The position numbers and the translations under genes are program-made. Below are positions 31,050 to 38,983 of a stretch of DNA of 64,000 bases, one piece after another. Under the pieces are notes generated by a model. That model was not told where the DNA came from. It saw nothing but the letters and a program-made list of their open reading frames with translations, and searched no databases. The DNA is from Arcticibacter sp041902385 (GTDB taxonomy: Bacteria; Bacteroidota; Bacteroidia; Sphingobacteriales; Sphingobacteriaceae): contig NZ_CP169244.1 of the NCBI RefSeq assembly GCF_041902385.1, positions 3,968,001 to 4,032,000 of the forward strand. The letters run 5' to 3'. Position 1 is the stretch's first letter, and each line of letters starts with the position of its first letter.

Positions 31050-31180
31050 GACAAAACCATAGGCAGGTATCTGGCTTGTAAAAGCACGCTTTTACTTACA
31101 GTTGCACGTCAGCCCGCGATTTGCACGCGGTTCCCTTTTAATCACTCCCCCTGACGGAGAATGAACCTGATAGTTTCTGT
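31050..31180 (-). ncRNA. Cobalamin (adenosylcobalamin) riboswitch
   Basis: The minus strand holds, in order, CAGGTTC, TTAAAAGGGAA, then GTGCAAATC, GCGGGCTGA, GCAACTGTAA and the B12-box GCCAGATACCTGCC (31062-31075). These are the conserved elements of the cobalamin riboswitch core. It ends about 115 nt before the nrdB start. The expected action is lowered nrdBA expression when adenosylcobalamin is bound, sparing the B12-independent reductase when a B12-dependent one (NrdJ) can be used. Confidence 0.92.
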
Positions 31181-31197
31181 TAAAGAACTTACAGCAA

Positions 31198-31205
31198 CAA
31201 AAATA
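31198..31205 (-). promoter_or_regulatory. TAnnTTTG -7 box of the nrd leader
   Basis: TATTTTTG on the minus strand lies just upstream of the riboswitch and matches the consensus, placing transcription start immediately before the aptamer. Confidence 0.5.
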
Positions 31206-31389
31206 GGTTTAAACAGATAATCGAGGAGATTTAGTTTTGAACAGGAATAAAGTTATGAACATTAGTAACCAATCTTACCTTGTGAACTGAAGGAATCGCT
31301 GCCTTCGATAAAGAATACAACAGCGGGTTTTGCGTTTCGTCAGTGGATTAACGTCATTTGCGATGCGACAAGACGTACATCATTTATTT

Positions 31390-31716
31390 TTAAATGGGTG
31401 TATATTGGGGTGAAAGGATTAGGGGATACACGCCCTTGATAGCATCATGCAACACCTGACTCACCGCCACATTGTAGCCCGATACCTTGTTTTTCGACTC
31501 CGGGATATAGCCCAGACTCAGCAGTTTGGAGATTGGCCGCATAAAGTCTACCGCCAGGGCAAACCGGAGCTGCTGCTTCAGCTGCTTCTCGGATGCCGCC
31601 TTTGGCGACTTCTTGGGTAAACTCCGCATGTAATCAATGCTCTTCCAGCTACTGCCGATCAGGTTGCCTACTTTTCCTGAAAATCTGCCCATCAGCCCTT
31701 TAAAAAAACTTCCCAT
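31390..31716 (-). CDS. DUF6266-family protein, short version
   Basis: 108 residues starting MGSFFKGLMGRFSGKVGNLI, then GSSWKSIDYMRSLPKKSPKA and QQLRFALAVDFMRPI. This is the N-terminal signature of DUF6266, a Bacteroidota family of unknown function whose members are usually about 200 residues as I recall it. This copy ends soon after AIKGVYPL, so it lacks the C-terminal half. No membrane or signal segment. It lies beside an 11-bp repeat array, a helix-turn-helix remnant and a group II intron, so truncation by past rearrangement is plausible. Confidence 0.65.
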   Translation of the reverse strand: MGSFFKGLMGRFSGKVGNLIGSSWKSIDYMRSLPKKSPKAASEKQLKQQLRFALAVDFMRPISKLLSLGYIPESKNKVSGYNVAVSQVLHDAIKGVYPLILSPQYTPI

Positions 31717-31985
31717 AACGTTTAGAATTTAAATGGCTAAAACTCTGTTAATTCCTGCGGTTCAAAGCCTTGACTAGTATCAGCTCTGCCTCTGAACCAA
31801 ATGTAGGACCCTCTCCTGCCTTTGACTAATTCCGGTGCCAGATGGCGCCAAATGGCTTCAGTTGGCGTCAGTTTTCCTCCTTTCAGTGTTCTTTCTTACT
31901 TGCTTGAGAAATGTTCCTGACTATTACCTGATCCGTCCCCGGTTCGCCACTTTTCCGTCTGTTCTTTTACTCCCTGCAAGCCGGA

Positions 31986-32172
31986 AGGAGAAGGCCTAAC
32001 GACCGGCAGACGGCCGGAAGGCGAAGCAGAGACGGTTCTGAAACGAATCAGAAACGAATCAGAAACGGCCAGCTGACGGCAAACTGACGAAGAACTGACG
32101 AAGAACTGACGGCAAAGCGTAAAAGAACTAACGAAGAACTGACGGCCGGCTAACGGCCCGGTAACGAACGGA
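31986..32172. repeat. Degenerate 11-bp tandem repeat array, about 17 units
   Basis: In strict 11-base register the units read TAACGACCGGC, AGACGGCCGGA, AGGCGAAGCAG, AGACGGTTCTG, AAACGAATCAG twice, AAACGGCCAGC, TGACGGCAAAC, TGACGAAGAAC twice, TGACGGCAAAG and on to TAACGAACGGA. The consensus is roughly NNACGNNNNNN. The gap between DUF6266 and the helix-turn-helix remnant otherwise has no gene; a weaker periodic stretch (AGATGGCGCCA, AATGGCTTCAG) lies at about 31844-31875. Confidence 0.85.
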
Positions 32173-32176
32173 AACC

Positions 32177-32338
32177 CTAGCCCAGGTACGGGTTATCCTT
32201 CAGGATGACCTCCTCCCGGTAGCGCCCTAAATGCTCGAGATATTGTTTCACATCCTGGCTACGGTACCGGCATTTGCCGCGTTCTTCGCCCGAGTAGGCC
32301 AGCCGCCCGCTACTCCTGAGCCGCTGTAGCTGCTGGCT
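32177..32338 (-). pseudogene. Remnant of a helix-turn-helix (excisionase-like) protein
   Basis: A 54-codon open stretch, without a start of its own, encodes QLQRLRSSGRLAYSGEERGK and CRYRSQDVKQYLEHLGRYRE and ends NPYLG-stop. The LRSSGRLAYS...YRSQDV pattern is the C-terminal half of the MerR/excisionase-type HTH proteins common on Bacteroidota mobile elements. The frame is closed by a stop just upstream and is overlapped by the 126-residue frame at 32310, so the N-terminal part is lost or shifted. Confidence 0.6.
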
Positions 32339-32690
32339 CTACTTTAAGCAAGGTGTGGTATCCCCCCATAAAGGCTTTGTCAAAACACGTTCTCATGACA
32401 TCCGACTCATACGGTATTTCAACATCGAGCCGATAGAGCCGGTGGGTTGCTTTGAAAGGAACACCGGGTTTTAATGGGATCAGCCGTGCAAAGGGATAGT
32501 CAGGCTTTGCAAGGGGGCTCAAGAATAACGGGTGGCACCCCGCCTGCAACGTAATACCCCTTGCGTAGTATCGGGTAAAGAAGTCCCATAAAAAGTGAAG
32601 TCTGGTATCCCTTCCTGGAGGAGGCTGGCCTCCTCCAGGATTCATAGGTTTGGAGACAGAATCCTTCAGGTACCAGAATGATAACTTCAT
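32310..32690 (-). CDS. Hypothetical protein, doubtful
   Basis: A 126-codon frame starting at an ATG 22 bases after the intron's 3' end. The product has several prolines and aromatic residues and no family I recognise. Its end overlaps the helix-turn-helix remnant in a different frame, so it may be the upstream part of a frameshifted gene, a chimeric frame or a non-coding coincidence. The intron insertion lies immediately upstream of it and may have separated it from its promoter. Confidence 0.35.
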   Translation of the reverse strand: MKLSFWYLKDSVSKPMNPGGGQPPPGRDTRLHFLWDFFTRYYARGITLQAGCHPLFLSPLAKPDYPFARLIPLKPGVPFKATHRLYRLDVEIPYESDVMRTCFDKAFMGGYHTLLKVEPAATAAQE

Positions 32691-32711
32691 CCGAGAGATT
32701 AATGTAGAACA

Positions 32712-34631
32712 ATCGAGTAGGAAGATAGGGATTATTTCCCTATCTGTCCTCTCACACCACCGTACGTACCGTTCGGTATACGGCGGTTTGCTAGAATAAC
32801 TTCGTTTGGTGTTTCGTTTTCCAATAGTAGTAGTTCTGGAATCCTACAAATCCCTGCCCTGCAAAATAGCTTTTATTCAAAGTAGTGAGCAAAGTGGGAC
32901 GGGCGATACGGCAGTAGGCCTTTCTTGTGTTGGCCAATTGATAAGCTTTCGCTTTGGTTACGCCAAGCCGGATCAGATTTCTAATTCGGCAGGACACCGT
33001 TTTCCATTGCTTCCACAACGTCGTTCTTAGCCTGCTGCGAGTCATCTCGTCTAGTCCGGTCATTCGTTCTCCTGCCTCTGCCAGGCAGAAGTAGTTAACC
33101 CATCCCCGGATGACTCCCCCCAGTTTGGTTATCCTCACCCTTAACGTTAATGGATTGTTACGTTTGGTGTGCTCCCTGATCTTTTCCTTTATCCTTGTCA
33201 ATGATCTGGGTGCAATTCGCATCTTCCATCCGTTAGCCGTCCCATAAAAGGAGAACCCAAGCAGGGTACTTTTGGAGGCCGGGCTCACCTTGCTCTTTTC
33301 ACCGTTCACTTTCAGTTTCAATCTATCTTCCAGATAGATTGTGATACTTGACATTACCCGTACTGCTGACTTTTTGCTGCCAACATAAATGCTGCAGTCG
33401 TCCGCGTAGCGAACGAACCGGTGGCCACGCTTCTCCAGCTCCTGATCCAGCTCGTGCAGCACAATATTCGACAGTAACGGACTTAGAGGACTTCCCTGTG
33501 GGGTACCCTCGGTTCGGGCTCTTACCACTCCGTCATCCATGATACCGCTATTCAAATAGCTCCCAATGAGTTTAAGCGTCCGTTTATCCTTGACCTTGAG
33601 GCATAACAAACTCATGAGTTTATCATGGTTAACCCGATCAAAGAATTTATCCAGATCTAACTCTATCACCGGGTGTAGCCTTCGTTGAGGTATTCCTGTG
33701 CTTTCTGTACAGCCTGATGAGCATTGCGGTGGGGTCGAAAACCATAACTGTAGGGCGAGAACTCGCCTTCATACTTGGGACTAAGCCATTGGGAAATGGC
33801 TTGTTGAATGAGCCGGTCCACCACTGATGGTATCCCTAACATTCTCTTTCCGCCTCCGGCCTTGGGTATTTCTACCTTTCGGACTGCTTGCGGACGATAA
33901 CTGCCAATCAGAATACTGGCCCGTAATGTTTGCCAGTGAGTGTTTAGGTAGTCACGAAGTTCATCGGTCTGCATACCATCCACACCGCCGGCACCCTTAT
34001 TAGCAGTCACCTGCCTTAAGGCTCTTTGTACATTTCGGATGTCCAATATTTCCTCTAGCATACTCCCAAAAAAAAACTTCCTTCCAGGCATTGTGCGCAT
34101 TGGTTGCATGGTTCCGCTCAGCTCCTCCCGTAGTACTTTCGGATTCCGTCCTATCCTCCTATGGGTAGTTCTCTTACGTGTTTCCGCTGTTAACGCTTTG
34201 CCATAAACGTCCTGTTTCCTTTGCCATTCTAACATTGTCCCTTCCTGACTTGCAGTACTATGGACTCTGCTGACTTCTGATTAAACCAGCTGACCATTAT
34301 TATTCTGGTCAGTGTTTCCTCTCCGGTATTCGCGCATACCTTTGACGGATTAAAATCAGATCTCCCGGGGTAAGACGATCTACTTTCTATGGATCTGGCC
34401 TCTGTATCTACGGTTCGGTCTCCGTGCAGTATAGGGCTTCTGTTTGTATTGCAACATCACCCGTACCTTGTTCCGCCTTATATACAGTTTCTGTCCGTAG
34501 GCCCCCACATTTGCCGCCGGCTTCCTTCAGATTCGCGGTCACCCGCGACACCCTTGCCTTGAGCTAACACTTCCTACTGCAAAGCGTGTTCGGGACTTGC
34601 ACCCTATAGTCGATCGCCATGCCCGGCACAC
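32712..34631 (-). mobile_element. Group II intron, probably class C
   Basis: The minus strand starts with GTGTGCCGGGCATGG and GGGTGCAAGTCCC, a typical group II 5' end and domain I element. It encodes a reverse transcriptase/maturase (32791-34235), then domain V (32757-32787: ACCGCCGTATACC, GAAC, GGTACGTACGGTGGT) and a domain VI hairpin ending CTCGAT at 32712. Total length about 1.92 kb. The 5' end lies directly behind the rho-independent terminator of the response regulator at 34705, the known target preference of class C introns. The lack of an endonuclease domain in the protein fits this class. Exact ends are inferred by eye. Confidence 0.85.
32791..34235 (-). CDS. Group II intron reverse transcriptase/maturase (frameshifted in this sequence)
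   Basis: About 481 residues. The first part (34235-33666) carries RT domains 0-2a: NKGAGGVDGMQTDEL, RKVEIPKAGGGKRMLGIP and DRLIQQAISQWLSP. The second part (33669-32791) has LDLDKFFDRVNHDKLM, GTPQGSPLSPLLSNIVL, the catalytic RYADDC and a maturase X domain with GWVNYF and QFKNYY-like (GFQNYYYW) ends. No HNH endonuclease is present. The frame breaks at 33669-33673 (ACCCGG then TGATAG); one extra C or G restores the join between EGYT and VIELDLDKFF. It may be a sequencing error like the others here, or true inactivation. The intron RNA may still be mobilised in trans. Confidence 0.88.
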
Positions 34632-34634
34632 AAC

Positions 34635-34667
34635 CAAAAACCCCGTAAATAGCTCTATTTACAGGGT
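34635..34667 (-). terminator. Rho-independent terminator of the response regulator, intron target
   Basis: On the minus strand ACCCTGTAAATA pairs with TATTTACGGGGT (one G-U pair) around a 4-base loop, followed by TTTT. The intron's first base is 4 bases after this T-run region. Confidence 0.9.
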
Positions 34668-34704
34668 TCTAATATTTTTCAAATAAGCCTTAGCAGGCGC
34701 CCTC

Positions 34705-35391
34705 TCAGGCTTCAAACTTGTACCCTACGCCCTTCACTGTAGAAACGTAGTTTTCGCCCAGTTTCTCACGGAGTTTCCGGATGTGGACATCAATGGTCCT
34801 GTTGGTCACCACCACTGAATCTTCCCATATGTTTTTCAGAATGACGTCCCGGGTATATACTTTGCCTGGTTTTGAGGCAAGCAGATAAAGCAGCTCGAAC
34901 TCCTTCTTGGCTAAGACCACTTTCTCTCCCTGCTTGTACACCAGGTAGGTTTCCCGGTCAATTACCAGATCGGTGATCTCGAGCTTGTTCTCAACCACCT
35001 CTTCGGTTACGCTGTTACGTCTCAGGATCGCATTGATGCGGCTCACCAGCGCACGCGGCTTAATCGGCTTTGCTATGTAGTCGTCTGCTCCGACATTAAA
35101 GCCTGCTATTTCCGAATACTCTTCGCTTCTTGCTGTCAGGAAGACCATAAACGTGCTCTTAAACTCATTCATGGTACGCATGATCCTGCATGCCTCAATG
35201 CCGTCCATCTTCGGCATCATCACATCCAGGATGATCAGGTCAGGCCTTACCTTCTTCGCCTCTGTAATACCCTCCTGTCCGTTCGACGCGCAGAAGACCT
35301 GATAGCCCTCTTTTTTTAGATTGTATTCTACCAGTTCCCGGATATCCGGTTCATCATCAACGATAAGAATTTTTTGCTTTACTGAACTCAT
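34705..35391 (-). CDS. OmpR/PhoB-family response regulator
   Basis: 228 residues. The receiver (residues 5-120) has ILIVDDEPDIREL with the acidic pocket, the phospho-acceptor Asp in LIILDVMMPKMDG, Thr in FLTARSE and Lys in YIAKPIKP. The C-terminal winged helix (about 135-228) reads RDVILKNIWEDSVVVTNRTI and DVHIRKLREKLGE. It has no adjacent histidine kinase, so its partner is encoded elsewhere. It resembles the single OmpR-like regulator with general role found in many Bacteroidota. Its terminator carries the group II intron at the end. Confidence 0.93.
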   Translation of the reverse strand: MSSVKQKILIVDDEPDIRELVEYNLKKEGYQVFCASNGQEGITEAKKVRPDLIILDVMMPKMDGIEACRIMRTMNEFKSTFMVFLTARSEEYSEIAGFNVGADDYIAKPIKPRALVSRINAILRRNSVTEEVVENKLEITDLVIDRETYLVYKQGEKVVLAKKEFELLYLLASKPGKVYTRDVILKNIWEDSVVVTNRTIDVHIRKLREKLGENYVSTVKGVGYKFEA

Positions 35392-35494
35392 GTTCTTGGA
35401 TTTCGCTGCTAAAGTAGAGTCCTAAATATAGGAAATAGTTAACTCCATATTAAATTATTGTTAACAATCACACTACCTTAACATTCTCCTTAGC

Positions 35495-36592
35495 TTATTT
35501 CAACGTCTTGTTTAAAAAGACTTCAAGTTCAGGGCCTCGCAGGTTCTTTGCAATGATCTTTCCTTCTTTATCGAGCAGGAAGGAAGCGGGGATCGCTTCG
35601 ATCTGGTATTGCTGATTGATCTTTCCGTTCCACTGTTTCAGCTCCGACACGTGATTCCATGCGAGCTTATCGGCCTGAATAGCGGAAAGCCACTTGGCTC
35701 TGTCCTCGTCAAGCGATACACTCAAAATGGTGAAGTTCTTATCCTTAAACCGGTTATACTGTTTCACCAGGTTGGGGTTCTCCTGCCTGCAGGGGCCGCA
35801 CCAGGACGCCCAGAAATCGAGCAATACGTATTTACCATGAAAGTCGGAGAGTTTCATCTTCTTACCGTCCGGTGCAGGGAGTTCAAAATCCGGAGCTTTC
35901 TGGCCAACCGACAAAGGCTTCAGCTTGTCCATCTTGCTGATGAAATCCTGCACTGCCTCGTTATTCTTGTATTTTCCCTTGAGCTCCTGCGCAAATTTTA
36001 CCATCTCATCTTCGTAGCTGCTCTGATCAAGGGAACTGATGGCATAAAACCCTGCCAGATTATCTTTATTCTTCTTCGCGAAATCAAGGGACTCCTTCGA
36101 AAAAGCCTGCATGTTCTTATCAAAGCGCGGCGAATAGACCTGCGTAAGTGAATCTTTAGCGGCCGGACGCTGCGACACCTGCTTTTCATACTCCTCCTTG
36201 AGGCTTAAGAACACCTTGCCGTACTTATTGGCCATGCTGTTAAATTCTTTCAGCTTCTCGGCATCTTCCGAACCTTCTATCTGATATTCAGCAGCCGGAT
36301 CTGCATAGTCAGCCTCGAACTTCAGCGCATCACCATTGCGTGCCACAAAGAGGTAGTTCTTTTCATTCACCACCAGATAGAAGAACTCGGGCTCAGGCGA
36401 TGCAACATGAAATTTAAACTCATTGTTCTCACTCAAAACAGCTGAGTCTACCAGCCTGTTTTGCTGGTATAAGAGCACCTTCTTCTGTCCCTGGACGTTC
36501 AACAACTTTCCGTCGATGGTAAATTCGTCTTTGTTCTTACAGCCACTCACCAGGGCTACAACGAGTAGAATAATTACAGATAAATGTTTCAC
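35495..36592 (-). CDS. TlpA-like thiol-disulfide oxidoreductase lipoprotein
   Basis: 365 residues, started at a GTG (36592) that overlaps the gatB stop (GTGA). A lipoprotein signal ends in LVSGC. Residues 25-110 match the DUF4369 domain, then a helical linker rich in charged residues, and a C-terminal thioredoxin fold (AhpC/TSA-Redoxin) with DFWASWCGPCRQENP, the CGPC active site near residue 264, and cis-Pro in AIPASFLLD. Such proteins reduce periplasmic disulfides, for example for cytochrome c maturation. Coupled to gatB by translation overlap, but no functional link is known. Confidence 0.9.
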   Translation of the reverse strand: MKHLSVIILLVVALVSGCKNKDEFTIDGKLLNVQGQKKVLLYQQNRLVDSAVLSENNEFKFHVASPEPEFFYLVVNEKNYLFVARNGDALKFEADYADPAAEYQIEGSEDAEKLKEFNSMANKYGKVFLSLKEEYEKQVSQRPAAKDSLTQVYSPRFDKNMQAFSKESLDFAKKNKDNLAGFYAISSLDQSSYEDEMVKFAQELKGKYKNNEAVQDFISKMDKLKPLSVGQKAPDFELPAPDGKKMKLSDFHGKYVLLDFWASWCGPCRQENPNLVKQYNRFKDKNFTILSVSLDEDRAKWLSAIQADKLAWNHVSELKQWNGKINQQYQIEAIPASFLLDKEGKIIAKNLRGPELEVFLNKTLK

Positions 36593-38051
36593 TTTAGTGA
36601 TTCTAGTTTTTTAATAACAAGCTGATTAGCTTTCTTAGGATCAATCTTACCTTTAGACAGCTTCATCACCTCACCCATGAATAAACCTAAAACGCCTTTT
36701 TTCCCTTTGTGGTATTCTTTCACCTTGTCAGGAAAACGCGACAGCGCCTCGTCAATGAAGGCCTCGAGCTCGTCGCCTTTGGTATCGATCAGCAGATTTA
36801 ATTCAGCCACAAGGTCCGTAACGCTTTTCGAAGGATCAGAAAGCAAGGCAGGAAACAGCTGCTGAACGGCCGACGTGTTGTTGATCTTTCCTTCTTCGAT
36901 CAGGGTAATGATCTCCGCCAGTTGCACGGGCTGCACTTCAAAAGAAGTGATGTCTTTTCCCCCTCATTCAGGTCCGATTGCACCGGTCCGATGATCCAAT
37001 TCGCAGCAGCCTTATAATGGGGCGTGAGCTTTACGAGTTGCTCAAAATAGTCGGAGGTCGACTTCTCTTCGGTGATGATATAGGCGTCGTACTCGGGAAG
37101 CCCCAGCTCGTAAATATAACGATGAATGCGTTGTTCGGGCAGCTCAGGGAGTTCCGACTTCAGGGCCTCGATCCACTCCTCCGCAAGATGAAGCGGCGGA
37201 AGGTCAGGCTCAGGAAAATAGCGGTAGTCGAACGCCATCTCCTTAGACCTCAGTACCGAGGTGGTTCCGTTGGCAGCATCGAAGTTAAGCGTGTTCTGCT
37301 CTACCACTCCCCCATTTTCAATCAGCTCAACCTGCCTTCTGAACTCATAGCTGATGGCACGCTGAAGATTGCGGACTGAGTTGAGGTTCTTTACCTCGCA
37401 GCGTTGTCCGAAGGCACTTTCACCTTTGAGTCGCACGGAGATATTCGCGTCACAGCGCATGCTGCCCTCCTCCATATTGCCATCGCAGATGCCCAGGTAG
37501 CGTACCAGCTTCCTGACCTCAGTAAAATAAGCTGCAGCTTCTTCTGCCGAACGGATATCGGGCTCTGACACAATTTCGATCAGAGGCACTCCTGCCCTGT
37601 TCAGGTCAATCAGCGAGTACTGATCGTCTTTATCATGCATGCTTTTGCCGGCATCTTCTTCCATGTGGATCCGGTTGATGCGGATCACCCTGTGGCTCTT
37701 ATCTTTCAGCGTGATCCGGACGTTGCCGTTTACGCAAATCGGAGCCTCATCCTGTGTGATCTGGTACCCCTTGGGCAGGTCGGCATAAAAGTAGTTCTTA
37801 CGGTCAAAGCGGTTTTCCCGGTTGATGGTACAGTGAGTGGCCATTCCCATCTTCACAGCGTAAGCTACCACCGTCTTATTGATCCGGGGGAGAGTACCGG
37901 GGAGGCCTAGAGATACAATACTGGTGTTTCGGTTTGGCTCCGCTCCGAAAGAAGCAGAGTCGGATGAAAAGATCTTCGTTTTTGTCTGCAGCTGGGCGTG
38001 TATCTCAAGCCCGACAACCAGTTCGTATTTCTCCAGAACTTCTTCTGTCAT
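36589..38051 (-). CDS. gatB: Asp-tRNA(Asn)/Glu-tRNA(Gln) amidotransferase subunit B (frameshifted in this sequence)
   Basis: About 487 residues. The GatB cradle domain is complete: ELVVGLEIHAQLQTKTKIFS, YADLPKGYQITQDEAPIC, HMEEDAGKSMHD and NRAGVPLIEIVSEPD; the C-terminal helical YqeY-like tail follows (VTDLVAELNLLID, KGVLGLFMGEVMKLSKGKID). With GatA and GatC it amidates mischarged Glu-tRNA(Gln) or Asp-tRNA(Asn); it is essential in bacteria lacking GlnRS or AsnRS. The frame breaks in a G5A4 run (36955-36963); an extra base restores KDITSFEVQPVQLAEI. In an essential gene this is best read as a sequencing error. A TATATTTG promoter box lies upstream. Confidence 0.94.
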
Positions 38052-38085
38052 TACTTTTTGTATTTTGTTTTGATGGCCGATTTTT

Positions 38086-38093
38086 CAAATATA
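38086..38093 (-). promoter_or_regulatory. TAnnTTTG promoter of gatB
   Basis: TATATTTG on the minus strand, with TTG about 21 bases further upstream (in TTCTTGCGG), fits the Bacteroidota -33/-7 pattern and lies 35 bases before the gatB ATG. Confidence 0.6.
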
Positions 38094-38170
38094 TAGATTA
38101 GGGGGCCGCTGCCGCAAGAATTGCGACATTTTTACATCCCCGTCTAAGCTTTCCTTTCAGTACCCGGTGC

Positions 38171-38983
38171 TCAGATGATTGCCTGTCTGATCCTGATCAG
38201 CCGAGTAAGCAGAGATTCCAGCAAATCAAGGTGCAGCATATTGGCACCGTCAGATTTTGCATGTTCAGGGGCAGGATGGGTTTCGATGAACAAACCGTCG
38301 GCTCCTACCGCAATAGCGGCCTTTGCAATGGTCTCGATGAGCGCAGGCTTGCCTCCGGTGACCCCTGAGGTCTGGTTAGGCTGCTGCAGGGAGTGTGTGC
38401 AGTCCATCACTACCGGGACGCCCAGTGAGCGCATCTCGGGAATACCACGAAAGTCGACTATCAGATCCTGGTACCCGAAGGTGTTACCGCGGTCAGTGAG
38501 GATCACTTTTGAGTTTCCTGACTCTTTTACCTTGTCAACAGCAAAGCTCATGGAGCCGGCAGAGAGGAATTGTCCTTTCTTGATGTTAACGGTCTTGCCT
38601 GTATTTGCGGCGGCTACCAGGAGGTCGGTCTGCCTGCAAAGGAAGGCGGGTATCTGAAGAACGTCTACGTACGCAGCCGCCATTTCGGCTTCCGCACTCT
38701 CGTGGATATCGGTTACGGTAGGTACGCCAAAGGTATTTTTAACTTTTTCCAGGATCCGTAAAGCCTTCTCGTCGCCTATACCAGTGAAAGAATCCAGACG
38801 TGAGCGGTTTGCTTTTCTGTACGAGCCCTTGAAGATATAAGGGATATCAAGCTTGTCTGTGATGTTCACGATCCGCTCGGCAATACGCAGGGCCATGTCT
38901 TCCCCTTCAATAGCACAGGGGCCGGCCATAAGAAAAAAGTTCGGGGAATCTGCGTGTTTAATCCCCTCTATTTGTCCGATCAT
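38171..38983 (-). CDS. kdsA: 3-deoxy-8-phosphooctulonate synthase (KDO-8-P synthase)
   Basis: 270 residues, full length. FLMAGPCAIEGEDMALRIAE, KGSYRKANRSRLDSFTG, the QIPAFLCRQTDLLVAAA loop and IETHPAPEHAKSDGANML are the family motifs for phosphoenolpyruvate and arabinose-5-phosphate binding. It makes KDO-8-phosphate for lipid A-core assembly. Its ATG shares one base with the recQ stop (TAATG), indicating translational coupling. The isomerase that supplies arabinose-5-phosphate (kdsD, 41266) lies divergently on the other side of recQ. Confidence 0.96.
   Translation of the reverse strand: MIGQIEGIKHADSPNFFLMAGPCAIEGEDMALRIAERIVNITDKLDIPYIFKGSYRKANRSRLDSFTGIGDEKALRILEKVKNTFGVPTVTDIHESAEAEMAAAYVDVLQIPAFLCRQTDLLVAAANTGKTVNIKKGQFLSAGSMSFAVDKVKESGNSKVILTDRGNTFGYQDLIVDFRGIPEMRSLGVPVVMDCTHSLQQPNQTSGVTGGKPALIETIAKAAIAVGADGLFIETHPAPEHAKSDGANMLHLDLLESLLTRLIRIRQAII

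Noticed and set aside
32500..32712. 70-codon minus-strand frame starting at the intron 3' end
   Set aside because: Its ATG lies at the intron-exon junction and it overlaps the 126-codon frame; no family features.
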